Source of the DNA: Methylorubrum rhodesianum
GTDB taxonomy: Bacteria; Pseudomonadota; Alphaproteobacteria; Rhizobiales; Beijerinckiaceae
DNA length: 64,000 nt
Assembly (NCBI RefSeq): GCF_014199985.1
Contig: NZ_JACHOS010000004.1
Coordinates: 124,001 to 188,000 of the forward strand
Direction: 5' to 3'
Part shown: positions 54,839 through 63,605 of the stretch, piece by piece
How positions within the stretch are numbered: position 1 is the stretch's first letter
How the letters are laid out: every line of letters begins with the position of its first letter
Notes under the pieces: model-generated
What the model was told of the DNA's origin: nothing
Database searches by the model: none
The model's input: the letters and a program-made list of their open reading frames with translations, nothing else
Made by a program: the position numbers and the translations under genes

Positions 54839-56293
54839 CTACCGCAGCAGCGTCGCGCCGAGCTGTGCCAGCCCGCGCCCGAGGCCCGGCGCGATGCCGA
54901 GGCCCAGCGTCCCTGCCGTGCACAAGCCAAGTGCCCATGCGTAGCCGGCGCCGGATGCCGGCCCCTCGGCACGGTCCGGATCCCTGAAGTACGTCTCCGC
55001 GATGATGGCCGCGTAGTAGAACAGCGCCACCGCCATGTTGGCGGCGGCCACCACGGCCAGCCACGCGAAGCCGCCCTCGATGGCGGCCACGAGCAGGAAG
55101 ACCTTGCCGGCGAAGCCCGCCAACGGCGGGACGCCCGCGAGCGACAGGAGGGCAAGCGCCAGCGCCGCCGCCGGCCCCGGCGCCCGCCGTCCGAGGCCGC
55201 GGATCGCGGCGAGGGCGTCGCTCCCGGTCATGCGCTCGACCTGCGCGACCACCGCGAACGCCGAGAGGTTCATCAGGAGATAGGCCGCGAGGTAATAGCC
55301 TATGGCCGGCAGGGCCTCGGGGGCCTGCCCGGCCGCCGCAACCCCCATCAGCACGTAGCCGGCCTGGGCGATGCTCGAATAGGCCAGCAGGCGCTTCAGG
55401 CTCGCCTGGCGGAGGGCCACCAAGTTGCCGAAGGTCATCGTCGCGGCGGCCAGGAGCGCGAGCACGGTCGGCCAGGCGGCGAGGCCGTCCGGCATCGCCG
55501 CCAGCAGGAAGCGGAGGAGGCCGGCGAAGGCGGCCACCTTCGGCACGACGGAGACGAAGCCCGAGGCGGGGGCCGTCCCGCCCTGGAACACGTCCGGGGC
55601 CCAGACGTGGAACGGCACCAGCGTCATCTCGAAGCCGTAGCCGACGAGGACCAGGCCGAAGGCCAGCGCCACCCAGGCCCGGTCGGCGCCGGCCAGCCCC
55701 GCCCCGATGGCCCGCAGGTTCAGGCTGCCGGTGAGGCCGAACAGGAAGGTGAGGCCGTAGGCCATCACCGCCAGCGCGGCGGCGCCGTAGAGGAAGTACT
55801 TGAGCGTCGCCTCCTGGGCCGGTCCGTCGCTCCGCACGAGCAGGACGAGCAGGTAGGACGGGAAGCTCACCATCTGCAGGAACAGGATGATGAGGCCGAG
55901 ATCCGTGGCCGCCGTGAGCCCCATGCCGCCCACGGTCGCCATGAGCAGCGCGACCGGGTGGTGCGGTTCCTGCTCGCTCCCGCGGAAGTGGGACCCGAGC
56001 GCGAGCAGGCTCACCAGGGCGCCGGCCTCGATGACCAACTGGTAGAAGCCCCGGAACGGGTCGACGGCGTAGGTGCCGCAGAAGGCCTCGCGCGGCGGGG
56101 CCGTCAGCATCGGCGCGGTCAGGCCCATCGCGACGAGCAGGGCGAGGAGCGCGACGGCGGCGGGCAGGCGGCGCCACCGGCCCCGGACCCAGCCGGCAAC
56201 CGGGACCAGCGCGAGGGCGCTCCCCGCCAGGACCATCTCGGGCGCGACGGCGCCGAGATCCATGCAGCCGCCCATCGCCTGCCCGCCGGTCAT
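54839..56293 (-). CDS. nuoN: NuoN-like complex I membrane subunit
   Basis: A 484-residue antiporter-like subunit, about 14 helices. Family motifs include VPFHVWAPDVFQGGTAPASG, SVVPKVAAFAGLLR and LKRLLAYSSIAQAGYVLMG. Two channel residues differ from the family: the TM5 Glu (usually ELLSL-type) is replaced in LFLQMVSFPSYLL, and the TM7 Lys (usually FK before xxxVPFH) is Glu in FEMTLVPFH. The two later lysines remain. Last gene of the A-H-J-K-L-M-N operon, overlapping nuoM (ATGA). ATGs 6 and 10 codons downstream are possible starts. Confidence 0.82.
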   Translation of the reverse strand: MTGGQAMGGCMDLGAVAPEMVLAGSALALVPVAGWVRGRWRRLPAAVALLALLVAMGLTAPMLTAPPREAFCGTYAVDPFRGFYQLVIEAGALVSLLALGSHFRGSEQEPHHPVALLMATVGGMGLTAATDLGLIILFLQMVSFPSYLLVLLVRSDGPAQEATLKYFLYGAAALAVMAYGLTFLFGLTGSLNLRAIGAGLAGADRAWVALAFGLVLVGYGFEMTLVPFHVWAPDVFQGGTAPASGFVSVVPKVAAFAGLLRFLLAAMPDGLAAWPTVLALLAAATMTFGNLVALRQASLKRLLAYSSIAQAGYVLMGVAAAGQAPEALPAIGYYLAAYLLMNLSAFAVVAQVERMTGSDALAAIRGLGRRAPGPAAALALALLSLAGVPPLAGFAGKVFLLVAAIEGGFAWLAVVAAANMAVALFYYAAIIAETYFRDPDRAEGPASGAGYAWALGLCTAGTLGLGIAPGLGRGLAQLGATLLR

Positions 56294-57768
56294 GGAAGGT
56301 GCGCCAGGGCTGCGGTCGTGCCGTCGAGCAGCGCGACGAGGACGGCCGGCAGGACGCCGATGCCGACCGCCAGTGCCGCGAGCGCCCCCGCCGCGCCCGC
56401 CTCGGCCGCCGTGAGGGGCGGCAGCGCCGGCATGTCGGGCGGCGCCCGACCCATCAGCAGGCCCGTCAACAGCCGGAGGTAGACCGCGGTCGTCACGACG
56501 AGCGCGAGGACCGCGAGCGCGGCGACCCAGGCGGAGAGCTGCAGGGCGGCGCCGATGGCCTGGAACTCCGCGATGAAGCCGGACAGGCCCGGGAGTCCGA
56601 GCGAGCCGAAGGCGAGCAGGCCGAACAGCCCGCTGAAGGCCGGCATCGCGCCGATCAGGCCGCCGAAGCGGGCGAGTTCCCGCGTGCCGGCGCGGTGCTG
56701 GAGCATGCCCACCAGCAGGAACATGCCGCCGGTCAGGAAGCCGTGGCTGACCATCTGCACGGCGGCGCCGTTCAGCGCCAGCCGGCGCACGCCCTCGTTG
56801 CCGGCCAGCGCCGCCACCGCGACGCCGAGCGTGACGAAGCCCATGTGGTTGACGGAGGTGTAGGCGACGAGCCGCTTCATGTCGGACTGCGCCAGCGCCG
56901 CCAGGGCCCCGTAGAGGAGCGATGCCAGGGCCAGGGCAACCAGGAGCCAGCCGAACCGTGCGACCGTGTCCGGCAGGGTCGGCAGCAGCACGGCGAGCAT
57001 GCCGTAGCCGCCCATCTTGAGCTGGAGACCGGCCAGCACGACGCTGCCCTCGGTCGGCGCCTCGACATGCGCGTCGGGCAACCAGTTGTGCAGCGGCACC
57101 ACCGGGAGCTTCACCCCGAACCCGAGGAGGAGGGCCAGGAAGACGAGGCCGCCCGCGAGCGGGGTCCGGTCCAGCGGCCGCGCCTGGACGATGGCCGGCA
57201 GCGAGAAGGTGTGGGGCTCCATGGCGAGGTAGAGGGCGAGGAAGCCGAGCAGCATGGCGAGGCTGCCGGCGCGGGTGTAGAGGAAGAACTTGAGCGCCGC
57301 GTACCGCCGCCGCTCCCCGCCCCAGATGCCGACGATGAAGTACATCGGCACCAGGCCGACCTCGAAGAACAGGTAGAACAGCAGCAGGTCCTGCGCCGCG
57401 AACAGCCCGATCAGCCCGGTCGCGAGCAGGAGGAAGAGGAAGGCGTGGGCGTGCGCCCGGTCGTGCTCGCCCAGCACGTAGACCATCACCACCGTGAGCA
57501 GGAGGGCCGTGAGCAGGATCAGCGCCAGGGAGAGGCCGCCGACGCCGACGTCGTAGCGCGCCCCGAGCGACGGGATCCATGGGAGCGACATCCGCCATTG
57601 CAGGCCGCCGTCGTCCGGATCGAAGCCGGCCCAGAGGATGAGCGCCGCGCCCAGCGTCAGCACGGAACCGCCGAGGGCGACGCGGCGGACGAGGTCCGGA
57701 CGGTGACGTGGCAGCGCCAGCACGGCGAGGCCCGTGAGGAGCGGCAGGAGGATGGTCGCGGTGAGCAT
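56290..57768 (-). CDS. nuoM: NuoM-like complex I membrane subunit
   Basis: A 492-residue proton channel subunit. Key elements are present: FFEVGLVPMYFIVGIWGG (TM5 Glu), GVKLPVVPLHNWLPDAHVEA with PTEGSVVLAGLQLKMGGYGM (TM7 Lys), QSDMKRLVAYTSVNHMGFVT (TM8 Lys) and SHGFLTGGMFLLVGML (TM10 His). It should therefore be able to conduct protons. In complex I it lies between NuoN and NuoL. The start is 15 bases after nuoL stops. Confidence 0.9.
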   Translation of the reverse strand: MLTATILLPLLTGLAVLALPRHRPDLVRRVALGGSVLTLGAALILWAGFDPDDGGLQWRMSLPWIPSLGARYDVGVGGLSLALILLTALLLTVVMVYVLGEHDRAHAHAFLFLLLATGLIGLFAAQDLLLFYLFFEVGLVPMYFIVGIWGGERRRYAALKFFLYTRAGSLAMLLGFLALYLAMEPHTFSLPAIVQARPLDRTPLAGGLVFLALLLGFGVKLPVVPLHNWLPDAHVEAPTEGSVVLAGLQLKMGGYGMLAVLLPTLPDTVARFGWLLVALALASLLYGALAALAQSDMKRLVAYTSVNHMGFVTLGVAVAALAGNEGVRRLALNGAAVQMVSHGFLTGGMFLLVGMLQHRAGTRELARFGGLIGAMPAFSGLFGLLAFGSLGLPGLSGFIAEFQAIGAALQLSAWVAALAVLALVVTTAVYLRLLTGLLMGRAPPDMPALPPLTAAEAGAAGALAALAVGIGVLPAVLVALLDGTTAALAHLP

Positions 57769-57782
57769 CGGGTCCAGTCCCC

Positions 57783-59630
57783 TCAGGGCCACAGCATCAG
57801 GGCGCCGGCGGCGAGCGCCGCCGCGGTCCAGGCGAACAGGCCGAGCGTGTAGAGGTAGAGGCGCCCGGCCTGCAGGGCGCGGAGCCGCTCGCCCCCGGCG
57901 GCGAGCCCGGCGGCGAGGCGGTCGCCGCCGCGCCCGAAGCCCCCTTCCTCCACCCGCCCCGCCCACCCGGCGGACCGCCAGGCCCACCCGGCCACGGCGC
58001 GGGCCCCGGCATCGAGCGCCCCCTCGACGGCCGGGACCGTCCGGGCGAGCCACAGCGTCCGGCGCGCCGGGGCCTCGGTGACGGCTTCCAGCCCGGCGGC
58101 GAGCCGCGCGGGGAGCGCGCCGAGCGCGGGCGCGCCACTCCACCCCCGCGCCGCGCCGAGACCGAGCCCGAGCAGTCCGGCGGCGACGCCGAGCCTGCGC
58201 CACCCCGCCTCGGTCTCGGGCGCGGCGAAGGGCAGAGCGGCGCCGAACCGTCCGGCCAACAGCCAGCCGAGCCCGGCGGCGGCGAGCGCGAGCAGACCCA
58301 GGCCGGCGCGCATCGCCCAGTCGGGTCCTGACGGGCCGACCGCGCCGCGTCGGCGCCCGAGGAAGGTCGCGGCCCCCGCACGGCCGATGTAGATTCCGCC
58401 GAGGAGGACGAGCAGGACGACCAGGGCCCCCGTCCCGGGGCCGTGCCGCGACGCCACCGCGAGGATTGCCTCCTCGCTCCGGAACCCGGACAGGGGCGGC
58501 ACGCCGGCCAACGACAGGGCCGCGACCAGGAAGGCGGCGCCGGCGAACGGCAGCGCGCGAGCCAGCCCCCCGAGGCGGACGAGGATGCGCGTGCCCGCCC
58601 GTTCCTGCACGATGCCCGCGGCGAGGAACAGGGTCGATTTGAAGGCGGCGTGCGCCGCGAGGTGGAAGGCGGCCGCGCCCGGGCCGCCCAGTCCGAGGGC
58701 CACCATCATCTCGCCGAGCTGCGAGCAGGTGGACCAGGCGAGCACCCGCTTCAGGTCCGCCTCGGCGGTGGCGATGAGGCCGGCGGCGAGCGCCGTCGCG
58801 GCCCCGATCCAGAAGAGGGTGTCGAGCGCGCCGGGCGACGCCGCGAAGACCGGGTACAGGCGCAGCACGAGGAACACGCCGGCGGCCACCATCGTGGCGG
58901 AGTGCAGCAGGGCCGAGACCGGGGTCGGCCCGACCATCGCGTCGGGGAGCCAGGCGGAAAGCGGTAGCTGGGCGCTCTTGCCGACCGCGCCGGCCAGCAT
59001 GAGGAGGGCCATCGCGGTGACCGTGCCGGGGCCGATCCGCCCGCCCTCGACGGCTCCGACGAGCGCGTCGACGTCCGTGGTCCCGACGGCGGCGAGCGCC
59101 AGGAGCCAGCCGAGCAGGAGGCCGACGTCGCCGATCCGGGTCATCAGGAACGCCTTGGCGGCGGCCGCGGCGGCGCCAGGCTCGGCATGGTCGAAGCCGA
59201 TCAGGAGGAACGAGGCCAGCCCGACCACTTCCCAGGCCGCGAACAGGAGCGCGAGGGAGCTCGATAGCACGAGCGTCAGCATCGCGCCGACGAACAGGCC
59301 GAGCTCGGCGAAGAAGCGGGGCCGGTCGTCGCGCCCGGCCATGTAGCCGAGGCCGTAGAGGCCGACGCAGACCGCGACGCCCGCGACCACCGCCGCGACG
59401 AACCGCGTGAGCGGCGTCGCCGCGAGCCCGACGGTGAGCCGATAGCCGCCGCTCTCGAACCAGGTCGCCGACAGGGCGGCATCGGACGGCAGCGACGCGA
59501 GGCCGGCGAGCGCCAGGGCGACGGCGCCGACGACGAGCTCGCCGCCGCCCCGGGGCAGGCGGCGGCCGAGGCCGAGGGCGGCCGCGGCCGCCACGAGCGG
59601 CAGGAGCGGGACGGCGAGTAGGGCGGTCAT
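57783..59630 (-). CDS. nuoL: NuoL-like complex I membrane subunit
   Basis: A 615-residue distal antiporter-like subunit. It retains FAAWEVVGLASFLLIGF (TM5 Glu), PLSAWLPDAMVGPTPVSALL and HSATMVAAGVF, AEADLKRVLAWSTCSQLGEM and FHLAAHAAFKSTLFLAAGIV. The C-terminal part (after about residue 500) is Ala/Gly/Arg-rich and shorter than in the long lateral helix of E. coli NuoL, ending in one last membrane helix. Start ATG overlaps nuoK (ATGA). Confidence 0.9.
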   Translation of the reverse strand: MTALLAVPLLPLVAAAAALGLGRRLPRGGGELVVGAVALALAGLASLPSDAALSATWFESGGYRLTVGLAATPLTRFVAAVVAGVAVCVGLYGLGYMAGRDDRPRFFAELGLFVGAMLTLVLSSSLALLFAAWEVVGLASFLLIGFDHAEPGAAAAAAKAFLMTRIGDVGLLLGWLLALAAVGTTDVDALVGAVEGGRIGPGTVTAMALLMLAGAVGKSAQLPLSAWLPDAMVGPTPVSALLHSATMVAAGVFLVLRLYPVFAASPGALDTLFWIGAATALAAGLIATAEADLKRVLAWSTCSQLGEMMVALGLGGPGAAAFHLAAHAAFKSTLFLAAGIVQERAGTRILVRLGGLARALPFAGAAFLVAALSLAGVPPLSGFRSEEAILAVASRHGPGTGALVVLLVLLGGIYIGRAGAATFLGRRRGAVGPSGPDWAMRAGLGLLALAAAGLGWLLAGRFGAALPFAAPETEAGWRRLGVAAGLLGLGLGAARGWSGAPALGALPARLAAGLEAVTEAPARRTLWLARTVPAVEGALDAGARAVAGWAWRSAGWAGRVEEGGFGRGGDRLAAGLAAGGERLRALQAGRLYLYTLGLFAWTAAALAAGALMLWP

Positions 59631-59938
59631 CGCTTGAGGTCGGCGTAGGCGTCGACCTCGGCCGTCCGGCGCTGCCGGTACAGCAGCAGGACGAGGGCGA
59701 GCCCGATGGCCATCTCGACGGCGCCCACCGTGACGACCAGGATGGCGAGGATCTGCGCGGAGTAGTCGCCCGGCGCGGTGAACCGCCAGAACGCGACGAC
59801 GTTCAGGCCGATGGCGTTGAGGAGCACCTCGACGCCCATCAGGATCATGACCGCCGAGCGCTGGGCGACCACGGTGTAGAGGCCGATGGCGAACAGGAGC
59901 GCGCCTACGACGAGGTAGGCGGTCAGCGGTACCGTCAT
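59627..59938 (-). CDS. nuoK: NuoK-like complex I membrane subunit
   Basis: A 103-residue, three-helix protein (MTVPLTAYLVVGALLFAIGL; ILMGVEVLLNAIGLNVVAF; VTVGAVEMAIGLALVLLLYR). Both membrane glutamates essential in NuoK (E36/E72 equivalents) are kept, so its proton path looks intact. Overlaps nuoJ and nuoL by 4 bases each. Confidence 0.92.
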   Translation of the reverse strand: MTVPLTAYLVVGALLFAIGLYTVVAQRSAVMILMGVEVLLNAIGLNVVAFWRFTAPGDYSAQILAILVVTVGAVEMAIGLALVLLLYRQRRTAEVDAYADLKR

Positions 59939-60942
59939 CCGATATGTCCCCCATGCCGGCGGTGGGCGCCGTGGTCGGGCGCGGGCTCCGCCACCCCGTT
60001 CAGGGTCGCGCGTGGCGCGAGGCGGTCGTTCCGGATCGGCTCGGGCTCGGCGTCGACCGCGACCTTGGCGGCGCGCGAGGCGTCGTCCGGGTAGGTGGAG
60101 GGCCGGGCGAGCAGCAGGGCGCCGAAGATGCCGATCAGGATCAGGAAGCCGGCGCCCTCGAAGGCGACCATGTACTTCTCCATGAGGAGATGTCCGACCC
60201 GGCGTGCCGAATCCGCGTCCGGCACCGCGTCGGGCATCACCGGCCAGGCCGGCCGCAGGACCAGCATCCCGACGAGCACGGCCCCGACGCCGAGGGCGAG
60301 CCAGGCCGCGACGGGGCGCACGGGCGTCACCATCGACATGTCCATGCCACCCATGTCCATGCCGCCGTGGCCGCCCCCAGGCGCGTGGTCGTGCCCGTGG
60401 GCAGCCTGCCCGTGTGGGTGGGCCGCGCGCTCGCCGTGCCCGCCCTGGGCCTCGTGCGGCATGGCTTTCGCCGCCCCGTCGTGCGCCTCGGCATGGTCGC
60501 CGCGCGCCTCGCCGCCGGGCCGGGGCGGGTGGGTGCCGGAGTGGCCCTCGCCGTGTCCCGTGGCCGCGGTTCGGTCGCCGGCCTCGCCCTGCCGGTGGCC
60601 GTCCGGCCCGGCCTCCGCGGGCCGGCGCGGGACGAGCCCCAAGCTGGACCAGCGCTCCAGCGGGGCCAGGTCCATGCCGGCCATCATCGCCCCGCCCGGG
60701 TCGTGCATGACCAGGACCATGAACAGGATCATGACGAGGAAGCCGCCGATATACATCATGACCTGGAGCAGCCCGATCAGGTCGGCGGACAGGAGGATGA
60801 ACAGGCCGGCGACCCCGATGAAGGAGGCCATCAGGAAGATGCCCGAGCGGAACATGCTCATGGTCGTGGTCATGCCGAGCGCGCCCGCGACCGCGACGAA
60901 GGCGCAGGTCGCGAAGGCGGTGAGCTCGAAGGCCGCGGTCAT
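59935..60942 (-). CDS. nuoJ: NuoJ-like subunit with a His/Met-rich insert
   Basis: A 335-residue protein, roughly twice the length of ordinary NuoJ (about 165-200). The first 80 residues match the family (FRSGIFLMASFIGVAGLFIL, MYIGGFLVMILFMVLVMHD). A hydrophilic insert of about 125 residues follows (about 82-205, bases 60328-60699), full of His, Gly and Glu, ending HGGMDMGGMDMSM, very like copper-binding segments elsewhere in this window. Then two further helices and a tail ending in HGAHRRHGGH. The insert should lie in the periplasm or cytoplasm between helices 3 and 4. Coupled to nuoH and nuoK. Confidence 0.85.
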   Translation of the reverse strand: MTAAFELTAFATCAFVAVAGALGMTTTMSMFRSGIFLMASFIGVAGLFILLSADLIGLLQVMMYIGGFLVMILFMVLVMHDPGGAMMAGMDLAPLERWSSLGLVPRRPAEAGPDGHRQGEAGDRTAATGHGEGHSGTHPPRPGGEARGDHAEAHDGAAKAMPHEAQGGHGERAAHPHGQAAHGHDHAPGGGHGGMDMGGMDMSMVTPVRPVAAWLALGVGAVLVGMLVLRPAWPVMPDAVPDADSARRVGHLLMEKYMVAFEGAGFLILIGIFGALLLARPSTYPDDASRAAKVAVDAEPEPIRNDRLAPRATLNGVAEPAPDHGAHRRHGGHIG

Positions 60943-61838
60943 GCCCGCGGTCCCACGCCGAGAAGGATCAGGCCGCCGACGAGGAGCACGTTGACGAGAC
61001 CCGCCGGGATCAGGGCCTTCCAGGACAGCGCCAGCATCCCGGCCGTCGAGAACGGCCGGACGCAGCGCCCGAGCCCCAGCATCAGCGCCATCAGGGCGTA
61101 GGTCTTCGCCAGCATCCAGGCCCAGCCCGGCAGCCAGGGGCCCGAGGGGCCGCCGAGATAGAGCACCGCTCCGACCGCCGCGACGACGAAGAGCACCCCG
61201 GCGAGCGCGACCCGCCACAGGAGGGCGGACCAGCCTCCCGCCGCGCCGAGCACGCCACCGCCGATGGAATCCGCGAACGGCTCCAGGAACGGGGCGCGGT
61301 AGGACTGCATCAGCCCGGTGACGAGGTAGAGGAGGAAGCCCATGGGTTGCAGGACCACGAACCACAGGTCTCGTTGCGCCGCGACGACGGCGACGGTCGA
61401 CAGGGAGCCTGCCATCATGACCACGCCGACATAGGCCAGGCCGAGCGGCACGACGTAGGCGACGAGTTGGGCCACGATGCGGTAGCAGGCTTCCACGGCC
61501 TCGGGCGTGTTCGCGCCCCAGCCGGCGAGCGCCAGGCCGAGTACGACGAAGTCGACGACGACGATGACGTAGAAGAGGCCGACGCCGAGATCCCGGCCGA
61601 TCAGCCCGGGCCCGAACGGGATGACCACCACGGCGAGCGCGACCCCGCCGAGCGCCACCGCCGGGCCGGCCGGCAGCAGCCAGCGGTCGGCATTGGGCAG
61701 GTCCAGGCCGCGCCCGAGGCCGACGGCGCGCGCCGGCCCGGCCTCCAGGCCCCGGCGCGCGACGAGGCGCTCGACCGCAAGGGTCAGGGCGGCGCCTCCG
61801 AGGAGCGCGGCCAGCACCGCCGCGGCGCTCGCGATCAT
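60939..61838 (-). CDS. nuoH: NuoH-like membrane subunit lacking quinone-site loops
   Basis: A 299-residue membrane protein recognisable as NuoH by IVAQLVAYVVPLGLAYVGVV, FLLYLVTGLMQSYRAPF and WMLAKTYALMALMLGLGRCV. It lacks the family's GPNRVGPxGLLQxxAD loop after helix 1 (here VERLVARRGLEAGPARAVGL) and the acidic ExExELVxGxxxEY loop (here LEPFADSIGGG). These loops form the quinone tunnel and dock NuoB/NuoD in complex I. The ATG at 61838 overlaps the nuoA stop (ATGA); an ATG two codons earlier also exists. Confidence 0.82.
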   Translation of the reverse strand: MIASAAAVLAALLGGAALTLAVERLVARRGLEAGPARAVGLGRGLDLPNADRWLLPAGPAVALGGVALAVVVIPFGPGLIGRDLGVGLFYVIVVVDFVVLGLALAGWGANTPEAVEACYRIVAQLVAYVVPLGLAYVGVVMMAGSLSTVAVVAAQRDLWFVVLQPMGFLLYLVTGLMQSYRAPFLEPFADSIGGGVLGAAGGWSALLWRVALAGVLFVVAAVGAVLYLGGPSGPWLPGWAWMLAKTYALMALMLGLGRCVRPFSTAGMLALSWKALIPAGLVNVLLVGGLILLGVGPRA

Positions 61839-62173
61839 TCCCATCGGAGCCCGCCCATGCCCCAGGCGTAGGCGATGCCCGCCGAGAGGAGCGCGATGAA
61901 GACCAGCATGTCCAGGAAGGCGGTCACGCCGACGTCGGCGAAGACGACCGCCCAGGGATACATGAAGATCATCTCCATATCGAAGGCGAGGAAGATCAGC
62001 GCGTAGACGGCGTAGCCGAAGCGGAACTGCGCCCAGGCCTGGGGGGCACGGGTCGTCCGCCTCGGGACCCGCACGAATGCGGCCGCGGCCAGCAGCGCGA
62101 GGCCGGCGCCCATCAGCAGCACCAGCGCCACGAACGCGTAGTCGCTCACGGTCGACCCCGGCAGCGGTTCCAT
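61835..62173 (-). CDS. nuoA: NuoA-like membrane subunit
   Basis: A 112-residue, three-helix protein with the NuoA motif FDMEMIFMYPWAVVF (Asp and Glu kept) and MLVFIALLSAGIAYAW. The loop that normally reads SPYECG, whose Cys lines the quinone site, is replaced by RAPQAWAQFRFGYA. First gene of the operon, with a strong ribosome binding site (GGGGAGGAGCGAGG). No nuoB, C, D, E, F, G or I accompanies it; the next gene upstream (62292) is an unrelated secretion gene. Confidence 0.85.
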   Translation of the reverse strand: MEPLPGSTVSDYAFVALVLLMGAGLALLAAAAFVRVPRRTTRAPQAWAQFRFGYAVYALIFLAFDMEMIFMYPWAVVFADVGVTAFLDMLVFIALLSAGIAYAWGMGGLRWE

Positions 62174-62291
62174 CCTCGCTCCTCCCCTCCCATGGCGGCC
62201 CTCGCTCGCCGGGCCTCGGCCGCAGGACCGCACCGCCCATCCGCCCGGAACCGTTGTCGCGACCGACGGGGCGCGCCCCGGCCGGCCTGCC

Positions 62292-63605
62292 TCAATCTTC
62301 CTTGAACGCCCGCCGAACCTGGTCGTTGAGGGGCTTTGTCAGGTAGGAGAGCACCGTCCGCTCGCCTGTCCGGATGAAGACCTCGGCCGGCATGCCCGGC
62401 ACGAGCTTGATCCCCTTGAGCCGCGCGACCTGGTCCGCGTCCGGCCTGACATGGACCTTGAAGAAGCTCGTGCCCGTCTTCTCGTCCGTGATCTGGTCGG
62501 CGGCCACGAGGCTGACCGTGCCCTCGATCTCCGGGGTGGTCCGCTGGTTGAACGCGGTCAGGCGCAGCACGGCGTGTTGTCCGAGCCGGACCTGGTCGAT
62601 GTCCTTCGGGGCGACCTTCGCCTCGATCACGAGCGTGTCCGACCTCGGGACGATCAGCATGATGGACTCGCCCGGGCTGACGACCCCGCCGATGGTGTGG
62701 ACGGCCAGTTGGTGGACCATGCCGTCCTGCGGGGCCCGGATGTCGATGCGCTTGAGCTGGTCCTCGGCCGCGACCCGCTTCTCGACGAGCTCGGCGATCT
62801 TGGCCTGAACCTCGCTCAACTCCTTTGCCACCTCGCTACGCAGGTCCTGGTCGACCTGGATCACCTGGAGCTCGGTCTCGGAGATCTTGCCCTTCGCCTG
62901 CGCGACGGAGGCGACGAGCTGCCCGTGCTCGCCCTCCAGGCGGGCGGCGTCGCGCTCCAGGGCGGTCACGCGCTGGATGGGGACCAGGTTCTTGCGCCAG
63001 AGGTCGCGCACGCCTTCGAGCTCGCGGTTGATCAACTCGGTCTCGCGCCGCTTGCCGGCGATCTGGCCCGTCAGGCCCTGGATCTCCTCCCGGAGCTGGC
63101 CGGTCCTCTCCTTCAGCTGCGCCTTCTGGCCCGCGCGGGCGTCCCGGCGCAGCTCGAACAGCCGGGTCTCGCCTGCGATGACCTTCCCCGCTTCCGGGTC
63201 GCTCTGGGCGCGGCCCCTGAGGACGGCCGCGAACGAGATCCGGGGGGCGCCGTCGCGTTCCGCCTCCAGGCGGCCCTGGCGCGCGGTCAGCTCGGCCAGG
63301 CTCTTGTCGACGACGGCGAGGTTGGCGCGGGTCACGGTCTCGTCCAGCCGCATGACGACCTGGCCGGCGCGCACGAGGTCGCCGTCCCGGACCCGCACCT
63401 CGCCCACCACGCCCCCGGTGGGGTGCTGCACCTTCTTGACGAAGGAATCGACGACGAGCGTCCCCGGTGCCACGACGGCGCCGGCGAGCTCGGTGGTGGC
63501 CGCCCACCCCCCGAGGCCGACGGTGAGCAGGGCCGCGGCCGCCAGGCTCAGGACGAGGTGGCGCCGAACGGAGCGGCGGATGTCCCAGGGGCGCTGCGCG
63601 CTCAC
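62292..63605 (-). CDS. HlyD/PrsE-type type I secretion adaptor
   Basis: A 437-residue membrane fusion protein: one N-terminal helix (LVLSLAAAALLTVGLGGWAA), lipoyl/barrel halves (VQHPTGGVVGEVRVRDGD; IRAPQDGMVHQLAVHTIGG) around a long coiled coil, and the C-terminal family end YLTKPLNDQVRRAF. It bridges an inner membrane ABC transporter and TolC for secretion of large, often Ca-binding (RTX) proteins or surface factors. GTG start overlaps the stop of the ABC gene (GTGA). Confidence 0.9.
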   Translation of the reverse strand: MSAQRPWDIRRSVRRHLVLSLAAAALLTVGLGGWAATTELAGAVVAPGTLVVDSFVKKVQHPTGGVVGEVRVRDGDLVRAGQVVMRLDETVTRANLAVVDKSLAELTARQGRLEAERDGAPRISFAAVLRGRAQSDPEAGKVIAGETRLFELRRDARAGQKAQLKERTGQLREEIQGLTGQIAGKRRETELINRELEGVRDLWRKNLVPIQRVTALERDAARLEGEHGQLVASVAQAKGKISETELQVIQVDQDLRSEVAKELSEVQAKIAELVEKRVAAEDQLKRIDIRAPQDGMVHQLAVHTIGGVVSPGESIMLIVPRSDTLVIEAKVAPKDIDQVRLGQHAVLRLTAFNQRTTPEIEGTVSLVAADQITDEKTGTSFFKVHVRPDADQVARLKGIKLVPGMPAEVFIRTGERTVLSYLTKPLNDQVRRAFKED

